Shown here in pieces: positions 55,004 through 62,561 of a DNA stretch of 64,000 nucleotides. The notes below the pieces were generated by a model. The model saw only the letters and a list, made by a program, of their open reading frames with translations. It made no database searches and was not told where the DNA came from. Position 1 is the first letter of the stretch; the number at the start of each line of letters is the position of its first letter. The stretch lies in assembly GCA_019753235.1 (NCBI GenBank), contig JAIELF010000011.1, positions 212,783 to 276,782 on the forward strand, given 5' to 3'. The position numbers were made by a program, and so were the translations under genes. The DNA comes from a bacterium (GTDB taxonomy: Bacteria > Planctomycetota > Planctomycetia > Kolteriales > Kolteriaceae).

Positions 55004-56014
55004 TCACGCCTTGCCGTAGTACTGTCGATACCACGCGACGAATTGCTGAATGCCGTCTTCCAGCGTGGTTCTCGGCCTGAAATCGACATCGCGCTCAAGA
55101 TCGGTCATGTCCGCATGTGTGGCCGGCACATCGCCTGGTTGAAACGGAAGCATTTCCTTGATCGCGGGCTTTCCAATCGCGCGCTCGAGGATCTCGATGA
55201 AATCCATCAGCTCCACCGGGTTGCTGTTGCCGATGTTGTAAACGCGATGCGGCGCGTAGCTTGTCGCTGGGTCCGCCAGACTTCGATCCCAAGCAGGGTC
55301 CGCTGACGGTGGATGATGAATCACTCGGACGATCCCTTCGACGATGTCGTCGACATAAGTGAAATCACGCTGCATCTTCCCATGATTGAAAACCTTGATC
55401 GGCTTACCCTGAAGAATGGCATCGGTGAAAAGAAATAGAGCCATATCGGGTCGGCCCCAAGGACCATAAACGGTGAAGAATCGCAAGCCCGTTGTCGGCA
55501 GTCCGTAGAGATGGCTGTAAGTGTGGGCCATCAATTCGTTGGATCGTTTCGTGGCTGCATAAAGACTCACCGGATGGTCGGCCGGCCGATGCTCGGAAAA
55601 AGGGGCCTGTCCCGTCGCGCCATAGACCGAACTCGAGGAGGCATACACCAAATGTTTGGTTTGATGATGCCGACATGCCTCAAGGATGTTCGTGAAGCCG
55701 ACGATGTTCGATTGAATGTACGCTTGGGGATTCTCGATCGAGTAACGAACCCCCGCTTGTGCGGCCAAGTGCGCGACCGCGTCGATAGGCTCCGCAAAGA
55801 GCTGAGCAATGGCGTCGCGGTCGACGAGGTCGGCTTCCAGAAAATGAAAGCGATCACTTTTTGGGATCTGTTGGAGTCGGTCTCGCTTCAACGTGGGCGA
55901 GTAATAGTCGTTGACATTGTCCAGACCCAGGACACGATGGCCGTCGGCCAAGAGTCGGCGGGTCAGATGGAAGCCGATAAAGCCGGCGGTTCCGGTCACC
56001 AGAATCGTTGCCAC
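55004..56014 (-). CDS. NAD-dependent epimerase, UDP-glucuronate 4-epimerase-like
   Basis: A 336-aa extended SDR enzyme. The NAD motif is [19 protein letters not shown] (about 4-22), with [17 protein letters not shown] (about 35-51) typical of UDP-glucuronate epimerases. The catalytic Ser region is [16 protein letters not shown], with [13 protein letters not shown] (Tyr/Lys). [20 protein letters not shown] (about 177-196) is also characteristic. It would interconvert UDP-glucuronate and UDP-galacturonate for surface polysaccharide. The GTG start has GAGG 7 nt upstream. It is the last of three epimerase genes on this strand. Confidence 0.9.
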   Translation of the reverse strand: MATILVTGTAGFIGFHLTRRLLADGHRVLGLDNVNDYYSPTLKRDRLQQIPKSDRFHFLEADLVDRDAIAQLFAEPIDAVAHLAAQAGVRYSIENPQAYIQSNIVGFTNILEACRHHQTKHLVYASSSSVYGATGQAPFSEHRPADHPVSLYAATKRSNELMAHTYSHLYGLPTTGLRFFTVYGPWGRPDMALFLFTDAILQGKPIKVFNHGKMQRDFTYVDDIVEGIVRVIHHPPSADPAWDRSLADPATSYAPHRVYNIGNSNPVELMDFIEILERAIGKPAIKEMLPFQPGDVPATHADMTDLERDVDFRPRTTLEDGIQQFVAWYRQYYGKA

Positions 56015-56092
56015 GAAGAAACCTCATCTGCGATCTTTTTTAACGATCTCTCTTACCAGAGATCATCTCTCATTCGATAGGCCCCGGGGCTT

Positions 56093-57085
56093 CTAGCTGG
56101 GTCGATACGTCCCACCTTTTTCGAACCATGTCCACGCGGTCCGAACGATCGGTTCGAGTTCAGTGTATTGGGGTTTCCAACCGAACAGCGTTCGTATTTG
56201 ATCGGCAACCGCCACCAAAACAGGCGGATCTCCCTCGCGACGCGGGCCATACGTCACGTTCAGCTTTCTTCCCGTGACGCGCTCGACCGTATCGAGAACC
56301 TCTTTGACCGAGTGGCCTTTTCCGGTGCCGCAGTTCAGCATCTTCGATTCGCCGCCACCGTTCAGGTGCTCGATGGCGAGGATGTGTGCTTTGGCAAGGT
56401 CGTCGACATGGATGTAGTCGCGGACACACGTACCATCGGGCGTGTCGTAATCAGTACCAAAAACCGTCACGCCGGGCCGCTTCCCGATCACGGCTTGCAG
56501 CGCCACGGGGATGAGATGCGTTTCCGGATCATGATCTTCACCAATCAATCCATCGGGGCTGCCGCCGGCCGCATTGAAGTAGCGAAGTGCCACGTGCTTC
56601 ATCTCATACGCGCGGTCATAATCTCGCAGGATCTGCTCGACCATCCACTTCGACCATCCATAGGGATTGATTGGCTTCTGCGGATGTGTTTCATCCAGCG
56701 CGGGCCTTTGGGGATTGCCATACGTGGCACACGTTGACGAGAAAATGAACTTCTTAATGCCGGCATCATTCATCGCGTCGAGAAGATTCAGCGTGCTGAC
56801 GACGTTGTTGTGGTAATACTTTTTCGGCTGCGTCACTGATTCACCCACGAGCGCGAAGGCGGCAAAGTGCATCACGACTTCGGGCCGATGGTCGGCAAGA
56901 ACCCCTTTCACACGGGGAATATCCCCGAGATCCCCCTTTTCAAAAGGGACCTTCAATCGGCGAGCCGCTTCCTCGTGGCCGGCACAAAGATTGTCGAGAA
57001 TGATCGGCTGGTGACCTTCCTTCTGCAGAAGACGAACCGTGTGAGAGCCGATGTATCCTGCTCCACCCACGACGAGCACCTTCAT
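56093..57085 (-). CDS. galE: UDP-glucose 4-epimerase
   Basis: A 330-aa enzyme with VLVVGGAGYIGSHTVRLLQK (about 3-22), LDNLCAGHEEA (about 31), MHFAAFALVGESV (about 71), catalytic SSTCATYGNPQ and YGWSKWMVEQIL (Tyr/Lys), and ALRYFNAAGGSPDGLIGEDH (about 165-184). It interconverts UDP-glucose and UDP-galactose. Its start lies 3 bp after the stop of the upstream epimerase, so the two are almost certainly co-transcribed. Confidence 0.93.
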   Translation of the reverse strand: MKVLVVGGAGYIGSHTVRLLQKEGHQPIILDNLCAGHEEAARRLKVPFEKGDLGDIPRVKGVLADHRPEVVMHFAAFALVGESVTQPKKYYHNNVVSTLNLLDAMNDAGIKKFIFSSTCATYGNPQRPALDETHPQKPINPYGWSKWMVEQILRDYDRAYEMKHVALRYFNAAGGSPDGLIGEDHDPETHLIPVALQAVIGKRPGVTVFGTDYDTPDGTCVRDYIHVDDLAKAHILAIEHLNGGGESKMLNCGTGKGHSVKEVLDTVERVTGRKLNVTYGPRREGDPPVLVAVADQIRTLFGWKPQYTELEPIVRTAWTWFEKGGTYRPS

Positions 57086-57088
57086 GAG

Positions 57089-58072
57089 TCACCTCTCCTC
57101 CGGATGGGCCCGGTGCTCTTGCTGCCAGGCGATCATGTCATCTAGGATCTGATCGAGTCCATGTCTCGCGCGATAGCCGATAAGTCGTTCCGCCTTCTCC
57201 AGACTAGGAACTCGCCGGCGCATGTCCTCGAAGCCTGGTTTATACGCTTGATCATACGGGATCGAACGAATCTCGCACGAGGGATTGATCTTGTCGGCGA
57301 TGCGCTCGGCCAGTTGCCGAACGCTTATCTCTTCGGTGCTGCCGAGATTGACAACTTGCCCCCAGGCGGCCGGCGTCTGTGCCAATTGGGCAAGTGCCGG
57401 CACGATGTCTTGCACATGACAAAAGCAACGCGATTGCTCGCCGTCGCCGAAAACCGTGATCGGCCCCCCCGCGAGAGCTTGATCGATGAACCGTGGAACT
57501 ACCATTCCATAGTGACCGACTTGTCCGGGACCGACCGTATTGAAGAGCCGAACCACGACGGCGGGCAAGCCCTGGGTCTGGTGATACGCCAGGGCTAAAA
57601 ACTCATCGACCGCTTTCGAGAACGCGTAGCTCCAGCGGGATCGTGATGTCGGACCGTAGAGAACGTCATCGTCCTCACGAAACGGGACGGCGACTCCTTT
57701 CCCGTAAACTTCCGAAGTGCTGGTGACGAGAACACGCTTTCCCCATCGAGCCGCCAACCGAAGAACGCGGGCGGCTCCTTCAATATTGGTTTCAATCGTG
57801 CGAACCGGATCATCCACGATGAGCTGCACGCCCACGGCGGCGGCTAAATGAAAAATGGTATCGGCTTGTTCGATCGCTCGGTTGGTGATGGCTTCGTCGG
57901 CAAGATCCGCAATGAGATACGTGAAATTGGGCCGACCCACCAGTGGCCTAATGTTCTCGAAACGCCCGGTGGAGAGATTATCGAGAACAACGACATTCTC
58001 GCCTCGTTCGACGAGCAGCCGAGCGAGGTGCGAACCGATGAATCCCGCGCCGCCGGTGATCAGATGCTGCAC
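57089..58072 (-). CDS. NAD-dependent epimerase/dehydratase (UDP-glucuronate decarboxylase-like)
   Basis: A 327-aa extended SDR enzyme. The GTG at 58072 is chosen as start because GGAAGG lies about 10 nt upstream and the Rossmann motif HLITGGAGFIGSHLARLLVE begins at residue 3. VLDNLSTGRFENIRPL (about 30), a catalytic STSEVYG (about 118) and SRWSYAFSKAVDEFLALAYH with the Tyr/Lys pair (about 140) follow. VRLFNTVGPGQVG and MVVPRFIDQALAGGPITVFG match nucleotide-sugar epimerases and decarboxylases; the substrate is not decided. It is the first gene of the three-epimerase unit. Confidence 0.88.
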   Translation of the reverse strand: MQHLITGGAGFIGSHLARLLVERGENVVVLDNLSTGRFENIRPLVGRPNFTYLIADLADEAITNRAIEQADTIFHLAAAVGVQLIVDDPVRTIETNIEGAARVLRLAARWGKRVLVTSTSEVYGKGVAVPFREDDDVLYGPTSRSRWSYAFSKAVDEFLALAYHQTQGLPAVVVRLFNTVGPGQVGHYGMVVPRFIDQALAGGPITVFGDGEQSRCFCHVQDIVPALAQLAQTPAAWGQVVNLGSTEEISVRQLAERIADKINPSCEIRSIPYDQAYKPGFEDMRRRVPSLEKAERLIGYRARHGLDQILDDMIAWQQEHRAHPEER

Positions 58073-58103
58073 GCGCGATATCCTTCCACAAATCGGTTCA
58101 TGG

Positions 58104-58122
58104 GCCGGCGGAGTTCGCCGGC
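58104..58122. repeat. Perfect inverted repeat upstream of the epimerase operon
   Basis: GCCGGCG-GAGTT-CGCCGGC: a 7-bp perfect GC-rich stem with a 5-nt loop, 32 bp upstream of the first epimerase start. It could be a leader hairpin or an operator. No T-tract follows on either strand. Confidence 0.6.
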
Positions 58123-58184
58123 TGTTTACTTTCGTATGACGCTTGGGCGGCCTGTCTTGTTCGATCGAGTTCGTTGGCCGCCGA

Positions 58185-58228
58185 CTCGCGAGGTGAGATT
58201 TCTCATACGGGTTCCTCGCGAGATGAGA
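58185..58228. promoter_or_regulatory. Two copies of a CTCGCGAG palindromic site
   Basis: CTCGCGAGGTGAGA (58185-58198) and CTCGCGAGATGAGA (58215-58228) are direct repeats 30 bp apart, each beginning with the perfect palindrome CTCGCGAG. They lie in the divergent region between the epimerase operon and the VanZ-like gene. The spacing is about three helical turns, as for cooperative binding of a dimeric regulator. The regulator is unknown. Confidence 0.45.
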
Positions 58229-58268
58229 CATCCCCCCTCAGGCCATGAAGCCCGACAGGAATCATTCC

Positions 58269-58694
58269 ATGACATTCGACAGCGATTCGTCTTGGGTCAG
58301 GTCGGCAGGTTGGTGGGCCTATTTTCTGTTCATGTCGACGGCGCTCTTGGTGCCGTCCGAGTTTCTGCCCGATTGGCTGGAGGGGGTCGACGACCTGACG
58401 CCCGGCATCATCCCCAAAGACAAGATCCTGCATGCCGGCTCTTTCGCGGCCCTGCTAGTGATCTCCGTCTGGTCGCGTCGCTCTTGGGGGCGGTTCCCTC
58501 GTTTGGAGGTCTTTTGGTGTCTGGTGTTCGCGGTCGTGACGGAGATCGTTCAGTCGATCACCGGTTGGCGCGATGGCGAATGGTTGGATCTGTTGGCCGA
58601 CGGCTTAGGGGTTCTGTTCGGCGCGCTCATCTGTTGGGGAGTTGAGGGGTTTGCGAAGCAGAAAGCTCACGCGCCGGCAAAGGCCGAAACGTGA
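58269..58694 (+). CDS. VanZ-like membrane protein
   Basis: The 141-aa protein (from the ATG at 58269, AGGAA about 8 nt upstream; an ATG at 58245 is also possible) has four hydrophobic helices. It also has the VanZ family marks KDKILHAGSFAALLVISVWS (about 49-68), VTEIVQSITGWRDGEWLDL (about 96) and ADGLGVLFGALICW. VanZ-like proteins are small envelope proteins of unclear function, frequent in polysaccharide loci such as this. Convergent with the TPR gene, 29 bp apart. Confidence 0.82.
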   Translation: MTFDSDSSWVRSAGWWAYFLFMSTALLVPSEFLPDWLEGVDDLTPGIIPKDKILHAGSFAALLVISVWSRRSWGRFPRLEVFWCLVFAVVTEIVQSITGWRDGEWLDLLADGLGVLFGALICWGVEGFAKQKAHAPAKAET

Positions 58695-58723
58695 GCAAAC
58701 CATCTTTCGTCATCAATGAAAAA

Positions 58724-60502
58724 CTACGGGGCTTTAACACCCTTACCCGCCTTGTCCTGTTCGGCTTGAACTTCTTTGAGCTTTGCGATGATGCGGATCT
58801 CTTCGTCGGCAAGATCTCTCTTGTTGAGTTCTTGATAGCATCGCAAGAGGGCGTTATGCGTTGCGACGTTTGAGTTGAGTCCGTACCCGACCGCCTTTTC
58901 CAAGTCGGCAACGGCCTCTCTCCATTGTCGCCTCATGGTGTAGATCTGCCCGCGTGTATCGTAAAAGAAGCCGAGACTGTCATCGCCTAGCTTTTGTTCC
59001 TGCGAATACTTCAAGCAAGTGTTGATGTACTCAAGGGCCCGGTCATAGTCGGGGGGCTTAATCATCGCATAGACGTTGGCCAGGTTATTAAGGGCGGCTA
59101 AGAAACTCGGCTCTGTTCGAAGGACCGCTTCGAGATGCTTGCGGGCGAGTTCCGGCTTCCCTTCCTTCAGAAAGTGATCGGAAAGAAGGACGTGAAGCGT
59201 CGGACTGTTGGAAGAGGCCAGTGCCGTATCGATGCGGTCCTGGGCCATCTGTGCGATGGGGTTGGACTGCGTGAGGTAATAAAGAATGTACCGGAACGCA
59301 TCCTGATTCTGAGGGTCGATGGAAATCGCTTTGTCGAAGAACTCGAGTCGTTTCTCGAACTCTTCGGTTGGGATATCCTGCATCGCTTCCAGAAGAAGCT
59401 GGGACACCTTCTTGTTGATCTTCGGATCACGGTTCAGCTTGATCCCATCTTCGAGAAGATTGACTGCCCCTTGGAAGTCCTTCCGAACCATGTACTGGTC
59501 CGCCAGGATGAAACGGTAGTCGAGGTTGTCGGGATCGGCATCGACCAGTGATTGAAAGTACGCCATCGCCTGCTGTGCGTAGGTATCGGCTTTTTCTTTT
59601 TGGTTCATTCGCGAATAAAGCTTCGATAGATCGGCGAGTGCCCGCTTGTCGATTACCACGGCGACGAGCAAATGCTTTTCTGCTTTCTCCAGGCGTCCCT
59701 GCTGAATGTACAGATTGGCGAGTTGCGTGTGGGAGAAGTAGTCATCTTTATCGGCAATGAGCACTCGCATGAGATGGACTTCCGCAAGATCGCGGAACTG
59801 CTTCATCGCTTGCGGATCCTTGGCTTGTTGCAATTGAGTCAGATAATAGTTCGCCAGCCATTGGTGAGCTCGTTCAAATCCGCCGGGGCGATTCTGCGGA
59901 GCAAGCTGGGTCATTTCCGCCAAGGCTGTCTGCATCGCCATCGGATTCTTGGTTTCGAAGGACGCCCGGGCATGGTTGAACTTCGCTTCAGGATCCGTTT
60001 CGTCGAGCATCATCCATCGCTCGTAGCACAAGAGTGCTCGCTTGAGCATCTTGTCCCGTTTCTTCTCGTCCTCGGTCTCCTTCGAGACCTGCTTCATCGC
60101 GGCGTCGCCTTCATCCTTGAAGTGCTTGACCAGCTCGGGCTTTCGCAAACTGGTGCTGAAGGCGATGATGCCGACGGCCAGCGATCCTGCGATCACGAGG
60201 ATGGCTGGGATTCCCTGGATTAAGAAGAGACCGTTGCGGGTCGTCGCGTATCGGCCGATCCCCGAGAACATCGTCCCCAGAAACTCGCCCGTCGCTACGA
60301 ACGGGAACATCAGCGTGCTGATGATCGACTGTCCCAGAGTCATTTTTGGGATGTTGTCGGCGCGGTTTCGATCGCGTCTTTGTTTGTTTCGCTCGGCCCG
60401 CTGAGCGAGAAGCCGAGAGGGTGTGGAAAGAAAATGGGTCACCGCCCCGAGGAATCCGGGCGCTTGCTTCCGATTTTTACCCCCTGATGGTCCGGTCGAC
60501 AT
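58724..60502 (-). CDS. Membrane-anchored TPR-repeat protein of the exosortase locus
   Basis: The 592-aa protein has a basic N-terminus (ERNKQRRDRNRADN), one or two transmembrane segments (about 57-75 and 92-116), then at least seven tetratricopeptide-like helical pairs. Examples are SHTQLANLYIQQGRLEKAEK near 255, FILADQYMVRKDFQGAVNLL near 325 and LAALNNLANVYAMIK near 460. Such proteins serve as assembly scaffolds; PrsT-like TPR proteins accompany exosortases in other bacteria. The ATG lies 2 bp after the exosortase stop, so the two are one transcription unit. Confidence 0.88.
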   Translation of the reverse strand: MSTGPSGGKNRKQAPGFLGAVTHFLSTPSRLLAQRAERNKQRRDRNRADNIPKMTLGQSIISTLMFPFVATGEFLGTMFSGIGRYATTRNGLFLIQGIPAILVIAGSLAVGIIAFSTSLRKPELVKHFKDEGDAAMKQVSKETEDEKKRDKMLKRALLCYERWMMLDETDPEAKFNHARASFETKNPMAMQTALAEMTQLAPQNRPGGFERAHQWLANYYLTQLQQAKDPQAMKQFRDLAEVHLMRVLIADKDDYFSHTQLANLYIQQGRLEKAEKHLLVAVVIDKRALADLSKLYSRMNQKEKADTYAQQAMAYFQSLVDADPDNLDYRFILADQYMVRKDFQGAVNLLEDGIKLNRDPKINKKVSQLLLEAMQDIPTEEFEKRLEFFDKAISIDPQNQDAFRYILYYLTQSNPIAQMAQDRIDTALASSNSPTLHVLLSDHFLKEGKPELARKHLEAVLRTEPSFLAALNNLANVYAMIKPPDYDRALEYINTCLKYSQEQKLGDDSLGFFYDTRGQIYTMRRQWREAVADLEKAVGYGLNSNVATHNALLRCYQELNKRDLADEEIRIIAKLKEVQAEQDKAGKGVKAP

Positions 60503-60504
60503 GG

Positions 60505-62256
60505 CTATGTCTCCTCCTTGGCTTTGAGGATGTCATCGACCCCGTCCACAGGAGCGGTCGGCGCGTCAGATTTCGGCTTTTCTTTGCGATACTTCTCGAC
60601 CAAGACTTTCATCTGGCCTTCGATCTCGCGGAAAAACTGCTCGGCAAGAGCCTTCTCTTGTTCGGAAAGCTCGGCAAAAGAGGAGATCACCACCTGCACC
60701 TGATAGGTCGGCGCCGTCATGCCGGAAACACTTCGGCCGTAGATTCGATTCATGATGACGTCCAGACGCTCTTGCCAAAGCTTGGTGCTTCGGGAAGGTG
60801 GGTCCAGCCTTTGGCCACCCTCGTCAAATAGGCTGAAGAAGACCAAGCCCTTTTGCCCGGTGTGGCGTTTGCTCATGTCGAGGCGGATGTATGGCTCTTT
60901 GGCGACACCATTGTCCATTCGGCCTTCGGTGGCTCGCTTGTCGATGCTCCATCCGTTGTTGCGATAGCAAACCGTCAGATCGTGCCAGCCGGTAAACGTG
61001 TAATCGAGCGAGACGGTCGATTCATACTTGTTTGCGAATGCGAAGGACCACGTCTGCGAGTTCTCGCCGTTGATATTCTTGACGTCCCGTTTCTCTTTCA
61101 TGAATTGCATTCGGCTCGAGCCGAGAATCCGTTCGGGGAATCCGTTCAGGCCGATCTCGGCAATGTCGATGTTGGGTCGATTGAAAGAACTGCTCGCGAT
61201 GTCGCGTCCGACGATCCAGAACTGAAACATGGCGATCAGGGCAAACAATAGGCCGATCGCCCACGAGGAAACCCACGACCGAGGGAGATCAGGGATCAGG
61301 CTGAGGATGGAGCCGCCGGTCGCTCGGGCTTTGTTCGAAGCGGCCTCGGCTGCATGCGCGGCCCAAGGCGAAAAGAAGAGAAGCAAACGATCGGTGCTGA
61401 AGACCAGTCCCAGCAAGCCGATGAAAATTAACATACTCAGAATCTCGTGTTGCGGCTGAGAAGCCAAGTCGTAGCCGAAACGTACCTCGGCGAGCACGAT
61501 CGAGATGATCCGCAACAAGTTGCCCAGAAGTACGAAGTAGACCGAAATCGCGAGGAGAGCGATGGTGTGGATGACACCACGTCGAGCCCACAGGGCCAAT
61601 CCGAGAGCACAAAACAGCGTCGAGAAGAGCGAGTGAATACCACTGCATGCTTCCTCGACCATCAACTCTCGCCCGGGGATAAGAACCTTTGCCCCTTGTA
61701 CGATGTGTTCGACGGGCCAGATGTCGAGCACCATGCCGTTGGCTTTGGCGACCCAGAGTTGAAGGGTGGTGATGAGTTGTTCATCGAGCTTAAACGGAGG
61801 CGGGACGGCTAAGAAGAGAATGACCCATCCCGGAAACAGTTCGCGGAAGAGGCTCCACCCGCCGATACCGTAGATGGCGGTGGCAATGGTCAGAAGCGTG
61901 GCCAAGGCGGCCATCGTTCCCGATCCGATCAACGATGATAGGACCAGCAGAAATCCCGATATCAGCGCCAAAATGAAGCAGAGGATCTGATTGCCCGACT
62001 TAACCGGTCCCTTCAATCGGCTGAATCCTTCCCACATCAGGAAGCCCGAAGCCGGAATCAGGAACGGGTAAAACTGGTAGTGCTCGCGAGACCAGAGGTC
62101 TTTGCCCAATTGAAACAGCATCGGAAAATGGGCGACGAGCAAGATCGCGCCGACAACGATGGCCGCCAAATAATTGGGTGCCGACGCAGGCGGTGCTGCC
62201 TCATCATCGGTGGTCACCAGCGACGTCGCGCTTGGTGTGGTGAGTTGTGTAGCCAA
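60505..62256 (-). CDS. Exosortase with fused C-terminal EpsI-like domain (planctomycete XrtU-type)
   Basis: The 583-aa protein has an N-terminal polytopic exosortase domain with catalytic Cys in MVEEACSGIHSLFSTLFCAL (about 200-219), Arg in LLGNLLRIISIVLAE (about 245) and His in SQPQHEILSMLIF (about 266). After a further helix (about 335-352) comes a soluble domain (about 360-540) resembling the EpsI/DUF3485 domain found fused to or beside exosortases. Exosortases cut PEP-CTERM tails and are thought to attach the protein to a surface glycan or lipid; two PEP-CTERM proteins are encoded at 12413-13972. The start is a TTG at 62256 preceded by GAGGGGG about 8 nt away; no better start is visible. 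The XrtU label is from memory. Confidence 0.9.
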   Translation of the reverse strand: MATQLTTPSATSLVTTDDEAAPPASAPNYLAAIVVGAILLVAHFPMLFQLGKDLWSREHYQFYPFLIPASGFLMWEGFSRLKGPVKSGNQILCFILALISGFLLVLSSLIGSGTMAALATLLTIATAIYGIGGWSLFRELFPGWVILFLAVPPPFKLDEQLITTLQLWVAKANGMVLDIWPVEHIVQGAKVLIPGRELMVEEACSGIHSLFSTLFCALGLALWARRGVIHTIALLAISVYFVLLGNLLRIISIVLAEVRFGYDLASQPQHEILSMLIFIGLLGLVFSTDRLLLFFSPWAAHAAEAASNKARATGGSILSLIPDLPRSWVSSWAIGLLFALIAMFQFWIVGRDIASSSFNRPNIDIAEIGLNGFPERILGSSRMQFMKEKRDVKNINGENSQTWSFAFANKYESTVSLDYTFTGWHDLTVCYRNNGWSIDKRATEGRMDNGVAKEPYIRLDMSKRHTGQKGLVFFSLFDEGGQRLDPPSRSTKLWQERLDVIMNRIYGRSVSGMTAPTYQVQVVISSFAELSEQEKALAEQFFREIEGQMKVLVEKYRKEKPKSDAPTAPVDGVDDILKAKEET

Positions 62257-62561
62257 AACAGTTCCCCCTCGGACAATCTCGGTGGCGACCAGCGCGACGC
62301 CATACCCGCACGTTCGACCAGGGATCGCCTGGGAATTGCCCGTCCTGGGCCTGTGGCACCGATCCTTCGTGAGATATGACGCCCTTATCTTACGCGTTCG
62401 ACCCTTGCGTTGACCAGACGATTGTGCCGAGCGATCGAGAACCTTGCGGTTCTGCTTTGGGAGCGATCACCCAGCCTTCCCCCCGGGCCGTCGGACCTTC
62501 GGGTCTTTCCAACAAAAACACGGTTGGAGGCCCGCCCCGAACGGAATTCTGACCGAGGTCT
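62257..62561. other. 305-bp intergenic region between the BY-kinase and exosortase genes
   Basis: No gene is supported. A stem-loop CCGAGG-N7-CCTCGG (62553-62571) spans the kinase stop codon. A UUCG-type hairpin GACC-TTCG-GGTC (62494-62505, plus-strand reading) lies within; neither has a clear T-tract on the minus strand. The exosortase promoter may be here, but no convincing hexamer pair was found. Confidence 0.35.

Noticed and set aside
62494..62505. UUCG hairpin as a terminator
   Set aside because: The stem is only 4 bp, no T-tract follows on the minus strand, and no plus-strand gene ends nearby.
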